This document shows positions 53,134 to 62,565 of a stretch of DNA of 64,000 bases, piece after piece. The DNA lies in assembly GCA_015200345.1 (NCBI GenBank), contig CP054187.1:728470-792469 (forward strand), given 5' to 3'. This stretch comes from Planctomycetia bacterium. GTDB lineage: Bacteria > Planctomycetota > Phycisphaerae > UBA1845 > UTPLA1. The notes beneath the pieces were generated by a model. The model saw only the letters and a program-made list of their open reading frames with translations. It was not told the origin of the DNA and did no database searches. The stretch's first letter is position 1, and each line of letters starts with the position of its first letter. The position numbers were made by a program, and so were the translations under genes.

Positions 53134-53457
53134 ATGACGTTGACGATTCTCGTACGCGGCGTCGAAGGCGGCGCGAAACTGAAGGAACTGGCGGACAAGA
53201 AATTCTCGAGCGGGCTGCGGCGTTTTGAGGCTGTCATCCGCAAGGCAACCGTGAAGCTGGAAGACGAAACCGGCCCGCGCAAACAGACGGTGGACAAGGT
53301 CTGCACGGTTGAATTGAAACTGGCCCGCGGCGGCGAACTGCGCGTGCGCGAAGTGGGCGACAATTTCACAGGCGTCATCAATACGGCCCTCGACCGCATC
53401 AAGGCCGCCTTAAGCCGCTCGGTCGGGCGGATGAAGCGGGGCGTTGGAGAAGGGTAA
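53134..53457 (+). CDS. hpf: Ribosome hibernation promoting factor, short HPF/RaiA type
   Basis: Ribosome-binding protein of 107 residues that in known bacteria dimerises or silences ribosomes in stationary phase. The S30AE-family pattern is present: VRGVEGGAKLKELADKKFSS as the first helix region, ATVKLEDETGPRKQTVDKVC and TVELKLARGGELRVREVGDN as beta strands, and GVINTALDRIKAALSRSVGR as the second helix. There is no long C-terminal dimerisation domain, so it is the short type. Ribosome site AAGGAAAGG lies about 10 bases before the ATG. The first helix starts earlier than in HPF itself, so specific identity among HPF/RaiA paralogues is open. It is a single gene between two opposite-strand units. 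Confidence 0.8.
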   Translation: MTLTILVRGVEGGAKLKELADKKFSSGLRRFEAVIRKATVKLEDETGPRKQTVDKVCTVELKLARGGELRVREVGDNFTGVINTALDRIKAALSRSVGRMKRGVGEG

Positions 53458-53529
53458 AGCGCGATTGCATGGTGCAAGCGGCACGTTGGACAAAAGCACG
53501 ATCGAGGAACGCAGGCAATCAGGTCAATA

Positions 53530-55032
53530 TCAGGGCGCCGGTTGCGACGTTGCAGGCGGGCGATGGGCCTGCGTTGATCGCAGAATGAGTCCCAATCGCG
53601 TCTTAAGCTCTTCAAAGATCGCGGCGACTTTGGGGTCGCGCTCGGATCGAAGCGACTCAATCTGCTCCTTGAGCCTCTCGGTTTGTTTAGGATCCTTCTG
53701 CGCGGTCGCATCGAATTGCGTCAATTGTTTTGTTAAGTCATCGATCCGAAACTTCCTGATGCGCGTCACCGCCTCGGCCCGCTTCTTGCAATCGGCAAGA
53801 ATGCCGTAGGCGGCGTCTTTCTGATTGCCGTCGAGCGGGTCGAATCGCGTTTCGGCAGGACGGCTTGAGGGGGATGGGGTTCGCTTTCCCGCTTGTGATG
53901 GCCGTGGGTTGGAATGAAAGATAATCCAGCGTCGGACATAAGTAAGCCACAAGTCGGGATCCCATTCGACATCTTGCACGCCCAATCTGCCCGTCGCATC
54001 GGTTGCCCACCCCGGTAGGTACCGCCGATTGCGTTCGATCTCGCTTTGCCAATGCCGCAGGGGCTCCAAATCGTACTGATCCTTTTGCGCGTTGAACTCT
54101 TCTTCGCTGACAATCTTCCCACCGCCAATATAGCGCATGAATGACAGTGGCTGCTTCCCCGGGCGGGAATCAACCGCGCCGCGGACTTCGACGCCGACTG
54201 GTGCAAGCGAATCGACTCCATTGAACGCCTGGGGGTGCTCCGGCTTGTCAAACTCAACTCGAACACATGTCAAGATAAGCTTGCTTTCGCCGGTCTCTGC
54301 CTCAATCGACACCAGGTGAGGCCACCATTTGCCCTGGACAAGTCGGTACTGATTCAAGCCATGCCAGATCCGGCGGCGGCCCCCTGTCTCTGCCAGGCTG
54401 TATTGCTCGATCTCGCGTACGGCATGATCCATCGCCGGATCGATCACCCAAACGTACTCTAACGTGGGTCTATCCGGAGGATGGAAACCATGAACGACAA
54501 GTCGGCCGTCGTCTTCGACACGCTCGTCGAATCGATATTGCCCACTCGAGTAGTGTGCCAACAAGTCAGCGTCCGTTCGCAGCGACGGGCCGATGCCCGG
54601 TTCCAAGCCGATGATCAGCGGATTACAAAACCAGCCGGTCGCATGGCGTAACGGGACCCTATTGACCCATCCATGAGACCCAAGATGCTGATAGAATACT
54701 TTCTACTCGCGATCCGTTACAAAGCGAATCCCGCTCCAATCGCTCGGTGAGCCGAAACTGGGGCCGTCGGCGCGCGAAATCAGGCATTTACCGTCATCGT
54801 CGCCAAAGAAATCAATCAGCATTTCACCTTGCTTATCGATTCGCAGGTCATAGTTCCGAATGCGCGGCTTGTCGCGCGGGATGACGGTCGATTCTCGGTA
54901 AGTTGCCTTGAGCGTCTTGAACACCGATCGCGCAGTCAGCGCGCGAGCAAGTGAATCTGGGATGGCCTCATGCCGCTGGCACGAGTAAATGACCGACAGG
55001 AAGATAAAGCTTATCGTCACGGAGCAACTCAT
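53530..55032 (-). pseudogene. Lipoprotein-like gene split by one in-frame TAG
   Basis: One reading frame runs from the ATG at 55032 to the stop at 53530 (500 codons), broken only by TAG at 54703-54705. The first part (109 codons) begins with a signal sequence ending in a lipobox-like site (SVIYSC) and continues RSVFKTLKATYRESTVIPRD and YDLRIDKQGEMLIDFFGDDD. After the TAG the frame reads on protein-like (KVFYQHLGSHGWVNRVPLRH, ATGWFCNPLIIGLEPGIGPS). It then goes through IWHGLNQYRLVQGKWWPHLV to a coiled C-terminus (LTKQLTQFDATAQKDPKQTE). The best internal start is a TTG at 54606 with no ribosome site, so two separate genes are unlikely. The fold resembles periplasmic lipoprotein-carrier-like proteins only loosely. 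Function unknown. Confidence 0.6.
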
Positions 55033-55095
55033 GAGTGATCTCCGCTACGTGCCGCCGCCATGCGCGACGGTGTTGCCCGGCAGATTGGAGTCAAT

Positions 55096-55605
55096 TCACT
55101 GGAAACAATAACAGCATGGTTGCGTAGTTATCCAGTAGGCCTCTTCTTCGTCATCCGTGTAGTAGACACTCCAGCAAACCGGCAACCCGCCCCCTGCAAG
55201 GCAACCATCAAGAGGAATTGTCCCGCTGCATCGATTGTACCACCAACACTTCCCCGTGCCCCATTCAAAACAGCGGCCTGTGTTCGGGCAAGGAACCGGA
55301 CTGCTTGAGTAGTAGACCATAGGTCCATCAAGCGGCCATGTTGCATAAAAGTTGTGGTCGCAATAATCCAAGTGCGGCTGATCGGGAAGGTTGATGATGC
55401 AAGTACATTCCTCTGATTCACCCTCTGTCCGTTCAGCGCATTGAAGTCCTATGAAATTCAAGGAGACGCAAAGAGAATTCGAGCCGCACGGCTGGGGTTC
55501 GCAATCCGCATTAGCTCGCTGTGCGCTCGTGCCAGGTTCGAAGGACAAGAGAGCGATGCATGCCACGGCGATTTCAAGTGAGGTCAAGAACCGTTGATTT
55601 ACCAT
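55096..55605 (-). CDS. Cysteine-rich secreted hypothetical protein
   Basis: A 169-residue protein. Residues 1-28 are a signal peptide (FLTSLEIAVACIALLSFEPG, ending TSA-Q). The mature part, about 140 residues, carries 16 cysteines, starting CEPQPCGSNSLC and ending in QPCCYCFQ. An even number and regular spacing suggest up to eight disulfide bonds, so it should act outside the cytoplasm. Many Trp and Tyr occur in the second half (ECGTGKCWWYNRC-like region near 115-125). No family recognised. It is 63 bases upstream of the interrupted lipoprotein gene on the same strand, probably one transcript. Base composition is visibly lower in GC than in the neighbours, suggesting foreign or fast-evolving DNA. 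Confidence 0.65.
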   Translation of the reverse strand: MVNQRFLTSLEIAVACIALLSFEPGTSAQRANADCEPQPCGSNSLCVSLNFIGLQCAERTEGESEECTCIINLPDQPHLDYCDHNFYATWPLDGPMVYYSSSPVPCPNTGRCFEWGTGKCWWYNRCSGTIPLDGCLAGGGLPVCWSVYYTDDEEEAYWITTQPCCYCFQ

Positions 55606-55820
55606 TGATCATCTCATTCATGATGAGAAACCACACCGCCTCATAAGGCATACTTCTTTTTTCCTTAATGCGGTCTTACCCCCCCCCAAATCCTTGTCAA
55701 GCGATAATTGCGCGGAGCGACGATACTGGATGAAATCGAACCCTACACCCGTTCAGGTACAATCGTTATCATTAGAATACCGACACCACGAGTCGTACTT
55801 TGCTTTCAGGAGGACTATCG

Positions 55821-56660
55821 TTGACGCCATATACGGGCAAACCCGCCGAGTCGTTCGGCTTCAAGCACATCAAGTATGAGAAAGCGCGGAACCGCGCCAC
55901 GGTGACGTTTAACCGGCCTGCGGTACACAACGCCGTAAACGGGCCGATGCTCGTCGAGCTGATCGCCGCGTTTCAGGACGCCTCATGGGATGACGCCGTG
56001 CGTGTGCTCATCCTCACCGGCGCGGGCGACAAGGCATTCTGCACCGGGGCCGACGTGAAGGAGCAGGCCGAGGAGTTCATCGGCGAGCCCGGCAAATACT
56101 GGAAATGGATGGGCCTGTTCATCGAGGCGCACGAGAAGCTGCGCAACCTCGGCAAGCCGACGATCGCCCGGCTCAACGGCATGGTGGTCGGAGGCGGCAA
56201 CGAGTTCAACATGTCCTGCGACCTGGCCATCGCGGCTGATGACATCATCATCCGACAGGTCGGCGCGGCCCGCGGCAGCGTCGCGGCGGCCGGGGCGACG
56301 CAGTTTCTCCCGCTCATCGTCGGCGACCGGCGGGCGCGCGAGATTCTCTTTCTCTGCGAAGAGATTCCCGCGAAGAAGGCGCTCGAGTGGGGCCTCGTGA
56401 ATGAAGTCGTCCCGCGGGCGAAACTCGACGCGGCCGTCGATGCGATGGCGACGAAGCTCATCAACAAGCTGCCGGAGTGCATCCGCTACGCCAAGCAGCA
56501 GTTGAATTTCTGGCGCGATCTGTCGTGGCACACGACGATCGGCCACGCACGGGATTGGCTATCGATCCACAACATGGCGCCGGAAGTCGCCGAGGGGATG
56601 CGCGCGTTCGTGGAAAAGCGGCCGGTGGACTACGAGAAGGTGCGGCGCGAGATAAAATAG
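55821..56660 (+). CDS. Enoyl-CoA hydratase/isomerase family protein
   Basis: Crotonase-fold enzyme of 279 residues acting on a CoA thioester. NRPAVHNAVNGPMLVELIAA near 35 is the CoA-binding start, GDKAFCTGADVKEQAEEF near 70 the first oxyanion-hole region (Gly-Ala-Asp), and LNGMVVGGGNEFNMSCDLAI near 120 the second. LEWGLVNEVVPRAKLDAAVD is the typical late helix. A polar insertion, GEPGKYWKWMGLFIEAHEK, lies near 88-106. The reaction (hydratase, isomerase or ring hydrolase) is not decided, because catalytic Glu positions differ between subfamilies. The start is the TTG at 55821, seven bases after AGGAGG (55808-55813). The M20 peptidase gene follows 50 bases on. Confidence 0.88.
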   Translation: MTPYTGKPAESFGFKHIKYEKARNRATVTFNRPAVHNAVNGPMLVELIAAFQDASWDDAVRVLILTGAGDKAFCTGADVKEQAEEFIGEPGKYWKWMGLFIEAHEKLRNLGKPTIARLNGMVVGGGNEFNMSCDLAIAADDIIIRQVGAARGSVAAAGATQFLPLIVGDRRAREILFLCEEIPAKKALEWGLVNEVVPRAKLDAAVDAMATKLINKLPECIRYAKQQLNFWRDLSWHTTIGHARDWLSIHNMAPEVAEGMRAFVEKRPVDYEKVRREIK

Positions 56661-56710
56661 CGCTGCGGCGCGGAATCAATGGAGCGTGGATCAATTGAGG
56701 AGGGCCTCCC

Positions 56711-58096
56711 ATGGTGGCGACGGCGACGATCGAGAAGGCGTTTGCATACCTGGAGCAGAACAAGTCCCGGTTCATGGATGAGTTGTTTGACTTTCTGCGG
56801 ATCGAGAGCATCTCGGCGCAGAAGGAACACGAAGCCGACAATCGCACGTGCGCCGAGTGGGTGAAAAAACGCTTCGAGGCGGCTGGGCTGAAGGCCGACA
56901 TCGAGCCGACGGCGGGCTGGCCGGCGGTCATCGCCATGGGCGAGCAGAAGCCGGGCCGGCCGACGCTGCTGTTCTACGGGCACTACGACGTGCAGCCCGA
57001 AGGAGATTTGAATCTCTGGCACACGGGGCCGTTCAAGCCGGTCGTGAAAGACGGCATGATCGTCTGCCGCGGATCGGCCGACGACAAGGGTCAGGTCTTC
57101 TGTGCGATGCTGGCGGCCGAGGCGTGGATGAAGACAGCCGGCTCATTGCCGGTGAACGTGAAGTTCTGCGTCGAGGGCGAGGAGGAAGTCGGCTCGCCGA
57201 ATCTCGCGCCGATGATCCGCAAGAATCGTGAGCGGCTGGCGTGCGATTATGTGGTGATCCATGACACGGCGCAGGTGGGGCTGGGCAAGCCCGCGGTGAC
57301 GGCGGCGACCAAGGGACTGGTCTATAAGGAAGTCATCGTCCGCGGCCCGAAGAAGGACCTCCACAGCGGCACGTTCGGAGGCGCGGTCGCCAACCCGGCC
57401 AACGTGCTCGCGGCGCTCATCGCGTCGTTTCACGATTCAGACGGCCGCGTGAATATCCCGGGCTTCTACGACAAGGTGAAGGAGATGTCGGCCGAGGAAG
57501 TGAAGATGATGGAGGGGCTGGGCCTGAAGGAATCCGATCTGCTGGCCGATCTGGGCAGCCCGAAGACCTGGGGCGAAAAGGGCTACAGCGTGACGTACCG
57601 CCGCTGGGCAAGGCCGACGCTGGACGTGAACGGCATCTACGGCGGGTATATGAAGGAAGGCTCCAGCACGATCATCCCGTCGTTCGCCGGCGCGAAGATT
57701 TCGATGCGCCTCGTTCCCGATCAGACCGGCGCGGAGATCGACAAGCTCTTCGAGGCGACGGTGAAGGCGCGGCTGCCCGACACGGTGACCTTCGAGATCA
57801 AGACGCACGCGAACTGTGATCCGTACCTGGCGGACGTGACCTCGCCGGGGATGAAGGCCGCGCGGCAGGCGGTGGCGATGGGCTTCGGCAAGGACGCGAC
57901 GCTGATCCGCGAAGGCGGCAGCCTCCCCATTCTGCCCATGCTGAAGGAAGTGCTGGGTGCCGACAGCCTGATGATGGGTTACGCCCAGCCGAACTGCAAC
58001 GCCCATTCGCCCAACGAGTTCTTCCACGTGAGCGATTTCGAGTCCGGCATGCGCGCATCCGCCGCGTTTCTAGGCTTGATGGGCACCAGCGCGTAG
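56711..58096 (+). CDS. M20-family metallopeptidase / dipeptidase
   Basis: Two-zinc exopeptidase of 461 residues, probably a cytosolic dipeptidase of the carnosinase-like group. The metal and catalytic residues line up: H91-x-D93 (YGHYDVQPEGDLNLWHTGPF), Asp124 (RGSADDKGQVF), the Glu pair at 157-158 (FCVEGEEEVGSPNLAPMI), Asp (VVIHDTAQVGLG) near 190, and the final His in NAHSPNEFFHVSDFESGM near 435. The dimerisation lid (about 205-390) includes the His of KKDLHSGTFGGAVANPANVL. The ATG at 56711 fits the family. It is downstream of the enoyl-CoA hydratase on the same strand. The peptide substrate is not identifiable. Confidence 0.92.
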   Translation: MVATATIEKAFAYLEQNKSRFMDELFDFLRIESISAQKEHEADNRTCAEWVKKRFEAAGLKADIEPTAGWPAVIAMGEQKPGRPTLLFYGHYDVQPEGDLNLWHTGPFKPVVKDGMIVCRGSADDKGQVFCAMLAAEAWMKTAGSLPVNVKFCVEGEEEVGSPNLAPMIRKNRERLACDYVVIHDTAQVGLGKPAVTAATKGLVYKEVIVRGPKKDLHSGTFGGAVANPANVLAALIASFHDSDGRVNIPGFYDKVKEMSAEEVKMMEGLGLKESDLLADLGSPKTWGEKGYSVTYRRWARPTLDVNGIYGGYMKEGSSTIIPSFAGAKISMRLVPDQTGAEIDKLFEATVKARLPDTVTFEIKTHANCDPYLADVTSPGMKAARQAVAMGFGKDATLIREGGSLPILPMLKEVLGADSLMMGYAQPNCNAHSPNEFFHVSDFESGMRASAAFLGLMGTSA

Positions 58097-58328
58097 TTAC
58101 AGGACGAAGTCGCGCCGCATCGGCAGATTCCGCGCGACGCACGGCGTTCTCTTCTTCCTGCAAGCGATCTCATACCGACGCACCGCAAGGCCGATATGTT
58201 CATCGGCGGCGGAGCCGTTGCGCAGTTTTTCGAACGAACAGCCGGTGTCGTTTTCGGAGAATCGACATTCGGCGCGGGTCAAGAGCTTGCCGCGCGGAGC
58301 GATTTCGTGCGGCGCGAGGCGTTCTCCC

Positions 58329-59447
58329 ATGCGAAAGAATCGGGCAGCAATCGGACTCGTGGTGGTCATCGTTTCCTTGTGCGCGGCGTCCACGGCGCAC
58401 GCCCAGTTTGGGAACATTCAACGGTTTCTGTTTCGCGGAGCAGAATACATCCTTGACCGCGATTTCATCTCCAGTCCCCAGGGCGGGCCGCTCTTTGACA
58501 ACAACCTCTTTGAGCAACGCGTCGAATACAACCGCACCGGCGACGGCTACACCTACGAATCGTTCCGCTTCTTCGGTCCGGACAGCTTCGACAACCCCAA
58601 TACGCTCGACCTCGGGCCGCTAAAAATTCAACTCGGCCGCGACCCAGCCATTGTGCAATCGCCACAGCCGGTCGGCATTCACGACCGCATCGGGTACACG
58701 ACCCGGTTCATCCCCGAAGTGTTTTTCAGCTCGCAGACCGGCCAGCGTAACTTTGACATCTTCAGTGGGCAGACGTCGTTTATCCCCGTTCCGCTCAACT
58801 ACACCGTCACATTCGATACCGGCGTGCAGAACATGGAATGGACCGGCAATGCCCTGATTAACGCCGACGCCAAGATCAACGCGTTGGGCTTTTACGACTT
58901 CCAGTTGCAGTTCGTGAACGTCGGCAACTACACCGCCGACGGCATCCTGATCCACGACGAGCAGGTCACCGATTTCGACTCCGGACCGGTCAACGTCAAG
59001 GGAAACCTCTTCATGGATGCCGTGGCCTCGTTGCTCCAATTCAATGGAAACGCCGCCACGGCTGTTCCCCCGCGCATCGCTTCGGCCGCATCGGGCAAGG
59101 GGAAAACAGTTGACGAACTTATGAAACAAGTCGAAGCCGGCGAGCCGATCACGGACGAGGAATTGACCTTCCTGGTCCAACAAATGTTTGTCACGGCGTT
59201 CCGGAATGATCCCATCGGATTCATCATGAACGGCCTGCCCGAAGTCGTCCCGGGCTTTGAAGGTCTCACGCTCGGCCTGACGCCGAGCAACGATCCCGCC
59301 GCCATGGAGGCCGCCGCACAAATCAGCCAGGGCCAAGGCGGCACGACTGCCGTTCCGGAGCCGGGCGTATTGGTGCTGCTGCTCGTTTCGGCGATGGGAG
59401 CCCAGGCGTTTCGTTCGTGGCGGGTTCGCTTCAAGCCTGCACTCTAA
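58329..59447 (+). CDS. PEP-CTERM sorting-domain protein
   Basis: Secreted 372-residue protein. The signal peptide is AAIGLVVVIVSLCAASTAHA (about 6-25), followed by QFGNIQRFLFRGAEYILD. The body is beta-rich and Asn/Gly/Phe-rich (TGDGYTYESFRFFGPDSFDN, NYTVTFDTGVQNMEWTGNAL). A helical segment at about 255-285 (KGKTVDELMKQVEAGEPITD) interrupts it. The C-terminus is VPEPGVLVLLLVSAMGAQAF, then RSWRVRFK, a PEP-CTERM signal with a shorter basic end than usual. The ATG at 58329 starts the signal peptide, though only a weak GAGG precedes it; longer frames add an Arg-rich leader. A terminator lies 83 bases downstream. Function unknown. Confidence 0.8.
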   Translation: MRKNRAAIGLVVVIVSLCAASTAHAQFGNIQRFLFRGAEYILDRDFISSPQGGPLFDNNLFEQRVEYNRTGDGYTYESFRFFGPDSFDNPNTLDLGPLKIQLGRDPAIVQSPQPVGIHDRIGYTTRFIPEVFFSSQTGQRNFDIFSGQTSFIPVPLNYTVTFDTGVQNMEWTGNALINADAKINALGFYDFQLQFVNVGNYTADGILIHDEQVTDFDSGPVNVKGNLFMDAVASLLQFNGNAATAVPPRIASAASGKGKTVDELMKQVEAGEPITDEELTFLVQQMFVTAFRNDPIGFIMNGLPEVVPGFEGLTLGLTPSNDPAAMEAAAQISQGQGGTTAVPEPGVLVLLLVSAMGAQAFRSWRVRFKPAL

Positions 59448-59530
59448 CGAAGCACGTCGGAACGGCCCTCGCCGCGAACCGCAACGTACAGCAGAACCCA
59501 AGCGACCGAAAATCGAGAAGCACCACCCAG

Positions 59531-59562
59531 GCCCGCCGATGTCCGTCGACGGGCTTTTATTA
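59531..59562 (+). terminator. Rho-independent terminator after the PEP-CTERM gene
   Basis: GCCCGCCGA (59531-59539) and TCGACGGGC (59546-59554) form a 9-base stem with one mismatch around a 6-base loop, followed by TTTTATTAT (59555-59563). It ends the transcript from 58329. The rest of the 344-base gap to 59792 holds no gene or repeat that I can recognise. Confidence 0.75.
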
Positions 59563-59791
59563 TATCGGCCTGTGTGACGTGTCCCCCGGAATAACCCGGC
59601 ATTTCATCGAAGGCTGCGCATGATTTCGCCGGGCGCGGTGACGATTGAATAGACTTGGCCTCTGCGAGCGACCTAAGATAAAGAAACCTCGAGCACCGGC
59701 CTCCCGCAGCGATTGAATTCAACGCGGCCGGCTGGACGGGGGCGCGGGCCGGTGCGTCACAGCGCGGCCCGGAGGCGAGGGACTCATCGCG

Positions 59792-60919
59792 ATGGAAATC
59801 GAAGCCTATCGCGCGCGGATGCCCATCTGCCGCGAATACAACTTCATGGACCATGCGGCAGTCGGCCCCGTGTCGGGTCCGGCGGCTGACGCGATGCGCG
59901 CCTACCTTGATGAGGCGCAACACCACGCTTGGGCGCGTGGCGGAATGTTGCCCGAGACGGCTCGCGTCCGCCAGAACGCGGCCAAACTTCTGAACTGCCA
60001 TCCCGAAGAAGTCACGTTCGTCAAGAACACGTCCGAGGGCTTGGGTTACGTCGCCAACGGGCTGCAATTCTCCAAGGGCGACAACATCGTCACCACCGGA
60101 GTCGAGTTCCCCGCCAATATTTATCCGTGGATGAATCTCCGCTCACACGGCGTGCAGCTCAAGATGGTGCCGGAGGACAACGGCCGAATCCCGCTCGAAC
60201 GCCTCGTCGAGCTAATCGATGATCGCACGCGCGTGGTCACCGTATCGGCCGTGCAATATGCCAGCGGGTTCCGCACCGATCTCGCGGCCCTGGGAACGAT
60301 CTGCCAGCAGCGCGGGGTGTTGTTCTGCGTGGACGCCATTCAGGCGCTGGGTGTGCTGCCGCTCGACGTGCGCGCGATGAAGATCGACTTCTTAAGCGCC
60401 GACGGGCACAAGTGGTTGCTGGGTCCCGAGGGCGCGGGCGTATTTTACTGCCGCCACGAATTGCTGGGCCTGTTGCGGCCGTCAAGCGTCGGCTGGCTGA
60501 ACGTGCGCAACGCGACCGCCTTCAACGATTATCGTCTGGAGTTCCGCGATGACGCGCGGCGATTCGACAACGGCAGTTACAATTTCGCCGGCATCTGGGG
60601 ACTGGGGGCGTCGATCCAATGGCTGCTCGGCATTGGCATCGACAAAATCTGGCAGCGCGTCGAGATGCTGACCAATCGGCTGGCCGACGGCGTCCGCGAG
60701 AAGGGTTATCGCCTCGTCAGCTCGCGCCAAAGCGGTGAGAACAGCGGCATCGTCTGCTTTGTCTCGGCCAAGCACGATCATGCGAGAATCGTCAGCCACC
60801 TGCGGCAGGAATATCGCACGGTCATCTCCACGCGCGGCGGTCGCTTGCGCGTCAGCCCGCACTTTTACAACACCGAAGACGAAATCGACCAGTTGATCGA
60901 GCATCTCCCGGCGCACTGA
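59792..60919 (+). CDS. Class V aminotransferase-fold PLP enzyme (cysteine-desulfurase-like)
   Basis: PLP enzyme of 375 residues with the NifS/SufS-type fold. The N-terminus NFMDHAAVGPVSGPAADAMR replaces the usual YLDNAA segment. VTFVKNTSEGLGYVANGL near 74 is the PLP phosphate loop, VVTVSAVQYASGFRTDLAAL near 148 and FCVDAIQALGVLPLDVRAMK near 182 contain the cofactor Asp and Gln, and Lys207 (SADGHKWLLGPEG) is the Schiff-base lysine. No Cys is visible in the SufS active-loop context, so true desulfurase activity is doubtful. Isopenicillin-N-epimerase-like or lyase chemistry is the alternative. The ATG at 59792 has GAGGCGAGGG upstream. A cardiolipin synthase gene follows 78 bases on. Confidence 0.85.
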   Translation: MEIEAYRARMPICREYNFMDHAAVGPVSGPAADAMRAYLDEAQHHAWARGGMLPETARVRQNAAKLLNCHPEEVTFVKNTSEGLGYVANGLQFSKGDNIVTTGVEFPANIYPWMNLRSHGVQLKMVPEDNGRIPLERLVELIDDRTRVVTVSAVQYASGFRTDLAALGTICQQRGVLFCVDAIQALGVLPLDVRAMKIDFLSADGHKWLLGPEGAGVFYCRHELLGLLRPSSVGWLNVRNATAFNDYRLEFRDDARRFDNGSYNFAGIWGLGASIQWLLGIGIDKIWQRVEMLTNRLADGVREKGYRLVSSRQSGENSGIVCFVSAKHDHARIVSHLRQEYRTVISTRGGRLRVSPHFYNTEDEIDQLIEHLPAH

Positions 60920-60997
60920 CCGCCCGACGCGCCTCCGCGATATACTTCGCTGATCGGCCGCGGAACGTCCGGCCCGCGCGCCAAAACGGGATCGCCC

Positions 60998-62446
60998 ATG
61001 CCGTCGTTTGAATTCTGGACGCTCGTCTCGCTGGCGTCGTACGCCTGCGCCGTGGTCGCAATCATCGATATCCTCCTGAAGCGACGCGATCCGCGCGGCA
61101 TGATCGCCTGGATTTTCGCCCTGATCTTTCTTCCCATTGTCGGCGTTGTCCTGTACGGGCTGATCGGCTACCCGCCGCTTTATCGAAAGGTCCGTCGCCG
61201 CGAGAAACGCAAACGCATCATTGCTGCGGCGCTGGCGGCTCGCTCAAAGGCGACCGTCGCCGCGCACCCGGCCGACACCGCCCTCGCCACCGACGCCGCG
61301 CAGCGCAGCCTCATGGCCATGGCCAGCGCAATCAGCGAAACCTCCCCCACGGTCGGCAACTCCGTGGAGGTTCATCACGAGGCCGAGAAAATGTTCGCTG
61401 CCCTGTTCGCAATGATCGAGTCGGCCCGATCGCACGTTCATCTCGAGTATTACATCTACGCCGACGACGAGACGGGCCGCTCGCTCGGTGACTTGCTCGC
61501 TCGAAAGGTGCGCGAGGGAGTCGAAGTGCGCCTCCTGCTTGATGCCGTCGGCTGCTGGAAGCTCTCGCGTGCGTTCGTGCGCGATCTGCAAGCGCGCGGC
61601 GTGCGGATCGCCTTTTTCCTCCCATGGGGCCTCACGACGCGGCGGCTGAACATCAACTGCCGCAATCACCGAAAACTCGTCGTCATCGACGGCACCCGCG
61701 CCGTCATCGGCAGTCACAACATCGCTGACGAATACCGCGGGCGCAAGGCACGTTTCGGCCCCTGGCGGGACACGACCCTCTGCATCCATGGACCGGCTGC
61801 CGCCCAGTTGCAGGAAATTTTCGCCGAGGACTGGCATTTCGCCACCCGTGAAAGCCTCCTCACCGAACGCTACTTTCCTCCGCTGGAACCGGCGGGCCGA
61901 CAGGTCATGCAGATCATCCCGAGCGGTCCGGATCGCCGACCGCGCATCCTCGATCACCTGCTCTTCGCAGCCGTGTCCGATGCGCGGCACGGCGTGCTGC
62001 TGATCACGCCATACTTCGTGCCGGACAACGCCATGCTCCTCGCGCTGGAGTCAGCCGCCCTGCGCGGCGTGCGCGTGCGGCTCTTGCTCCCTTCCAAATC
62101 AGATCATTGGATGGTGCTCTGGGCCGGCCGCGCGACGTATCAGGAACTGCTCGATGCCGGCGTGGAGATTTACGAATACGACCGCGGCATGTTGCATTCC
62201 AAAGTCGTCGTCGTCGATCAGCGGTGGGCGATGGTCGGATCGGCCAACATGGACGTGCGAAGCTTTCGCATCAATTTTGAACTGACCAGCATCCTCTACG
62301 ATGCCGACGCCGCTCGGCTGCTCGAAGCCGACTTCGATGCGCTGCTCGCGTCATCCCACCGCGTCCTGCCGGGCGAAATCGCCGCCTACAGCTTCGGCCA
62401 GCAACTGGCCCTCGGTGCCGCGCGCATGGCCACGCCTATTCTGTAG
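60998..62446 (+). CDS. cls: Cardiolipin synthase (phospholipase D family)
   Basis: Inner-membrane phospholipid enzyme of 482 residues that joins two phosphatidylglycerols to form cardiolipin. Two N-terminal membrane segments (LASYACAVVAIIDILLK, 12-28, and GMIAWIFALIFLPIVGVVLY, 34-53) are followed by a basic stretch, as in bacterial Cls. The two HKD motifs are complete: H224-x-K226-x4-D231 (NHRKLVVIDGTRAVIGSHN) and H400-x-K402-x4-D407 (HSKVVVVDQRWAMVGSANMD). The GSxN residues after each are also present. The length is the family's usual 480. The minus-strand terminator at 62487 lies 40 bases beyond its stop. Confidence 0.94.
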   Translation: MPSFEFWTLVSLASYACAVVAIIDILLKRRDPRGMIAWIFALIFLPIVGVVLYGLIGYPPLYRKVRRREKRKRIIAAALAARSKATVAAHPADTALATDAAQRSLMAMASAISETSPTVGNSVEVHHEAEKMFAALFAMIESARSHVHLEYYIYADDETGRSLGDLLARKVREGVEVRLLLDAVGCWKLSRAFVRDLQARGVRIAFFLPWGLTTRRLNINCRNHRKLVVIDGTRAVIGSHNIADEYRGRKARFGPWRDTTLCIHGPAAAQLQEIFAEDWHFATRESLLTERYFPPLEPAGRQVMQIIPSGPDRRPRILDHLLFAAVSDARHGVLLITPYFVPDNAMLLALESAALRGVRVRLLLPSKSDHWMVLWAGRATYQELLDAGVEIYEYDRGMLHSKVVVVDQRWAMVGSANMDVRSFRINFELTSILYDADAARLLEADFDALLASSHRVLPGEIAAYSFGQQLALGAARMATPIL

Positions 62447-62486
62447 GCGCGCAACGCCCCGGCGCAGCGGTGCTGACTGATGGCTC

Positions 62487-62523
62487 AAAAAAAAGAGAGG
62501 GCACGCCTTGCGTGTCCTCTCTT
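62487..62523 (-). terminator. Strong rho-independent terminator of the last PEP-CTERM gene
   Basis: Arms at 62493-62506 and 62510-62523 form a 14-base stem with one G-T pair and a 3-base loop (CTT). On the minus strand the stem is followed by a run of eight T (62494-62487), so it ends the gene at 62566-63969. On the plus strand no T-run follows, so it is less likely to serve cls. Confidence 0.85.
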
Positions 62524-62565
62524 GATAAAACTCTTCTCATTTCGCCTACCAGCTCGGCGACCGAA

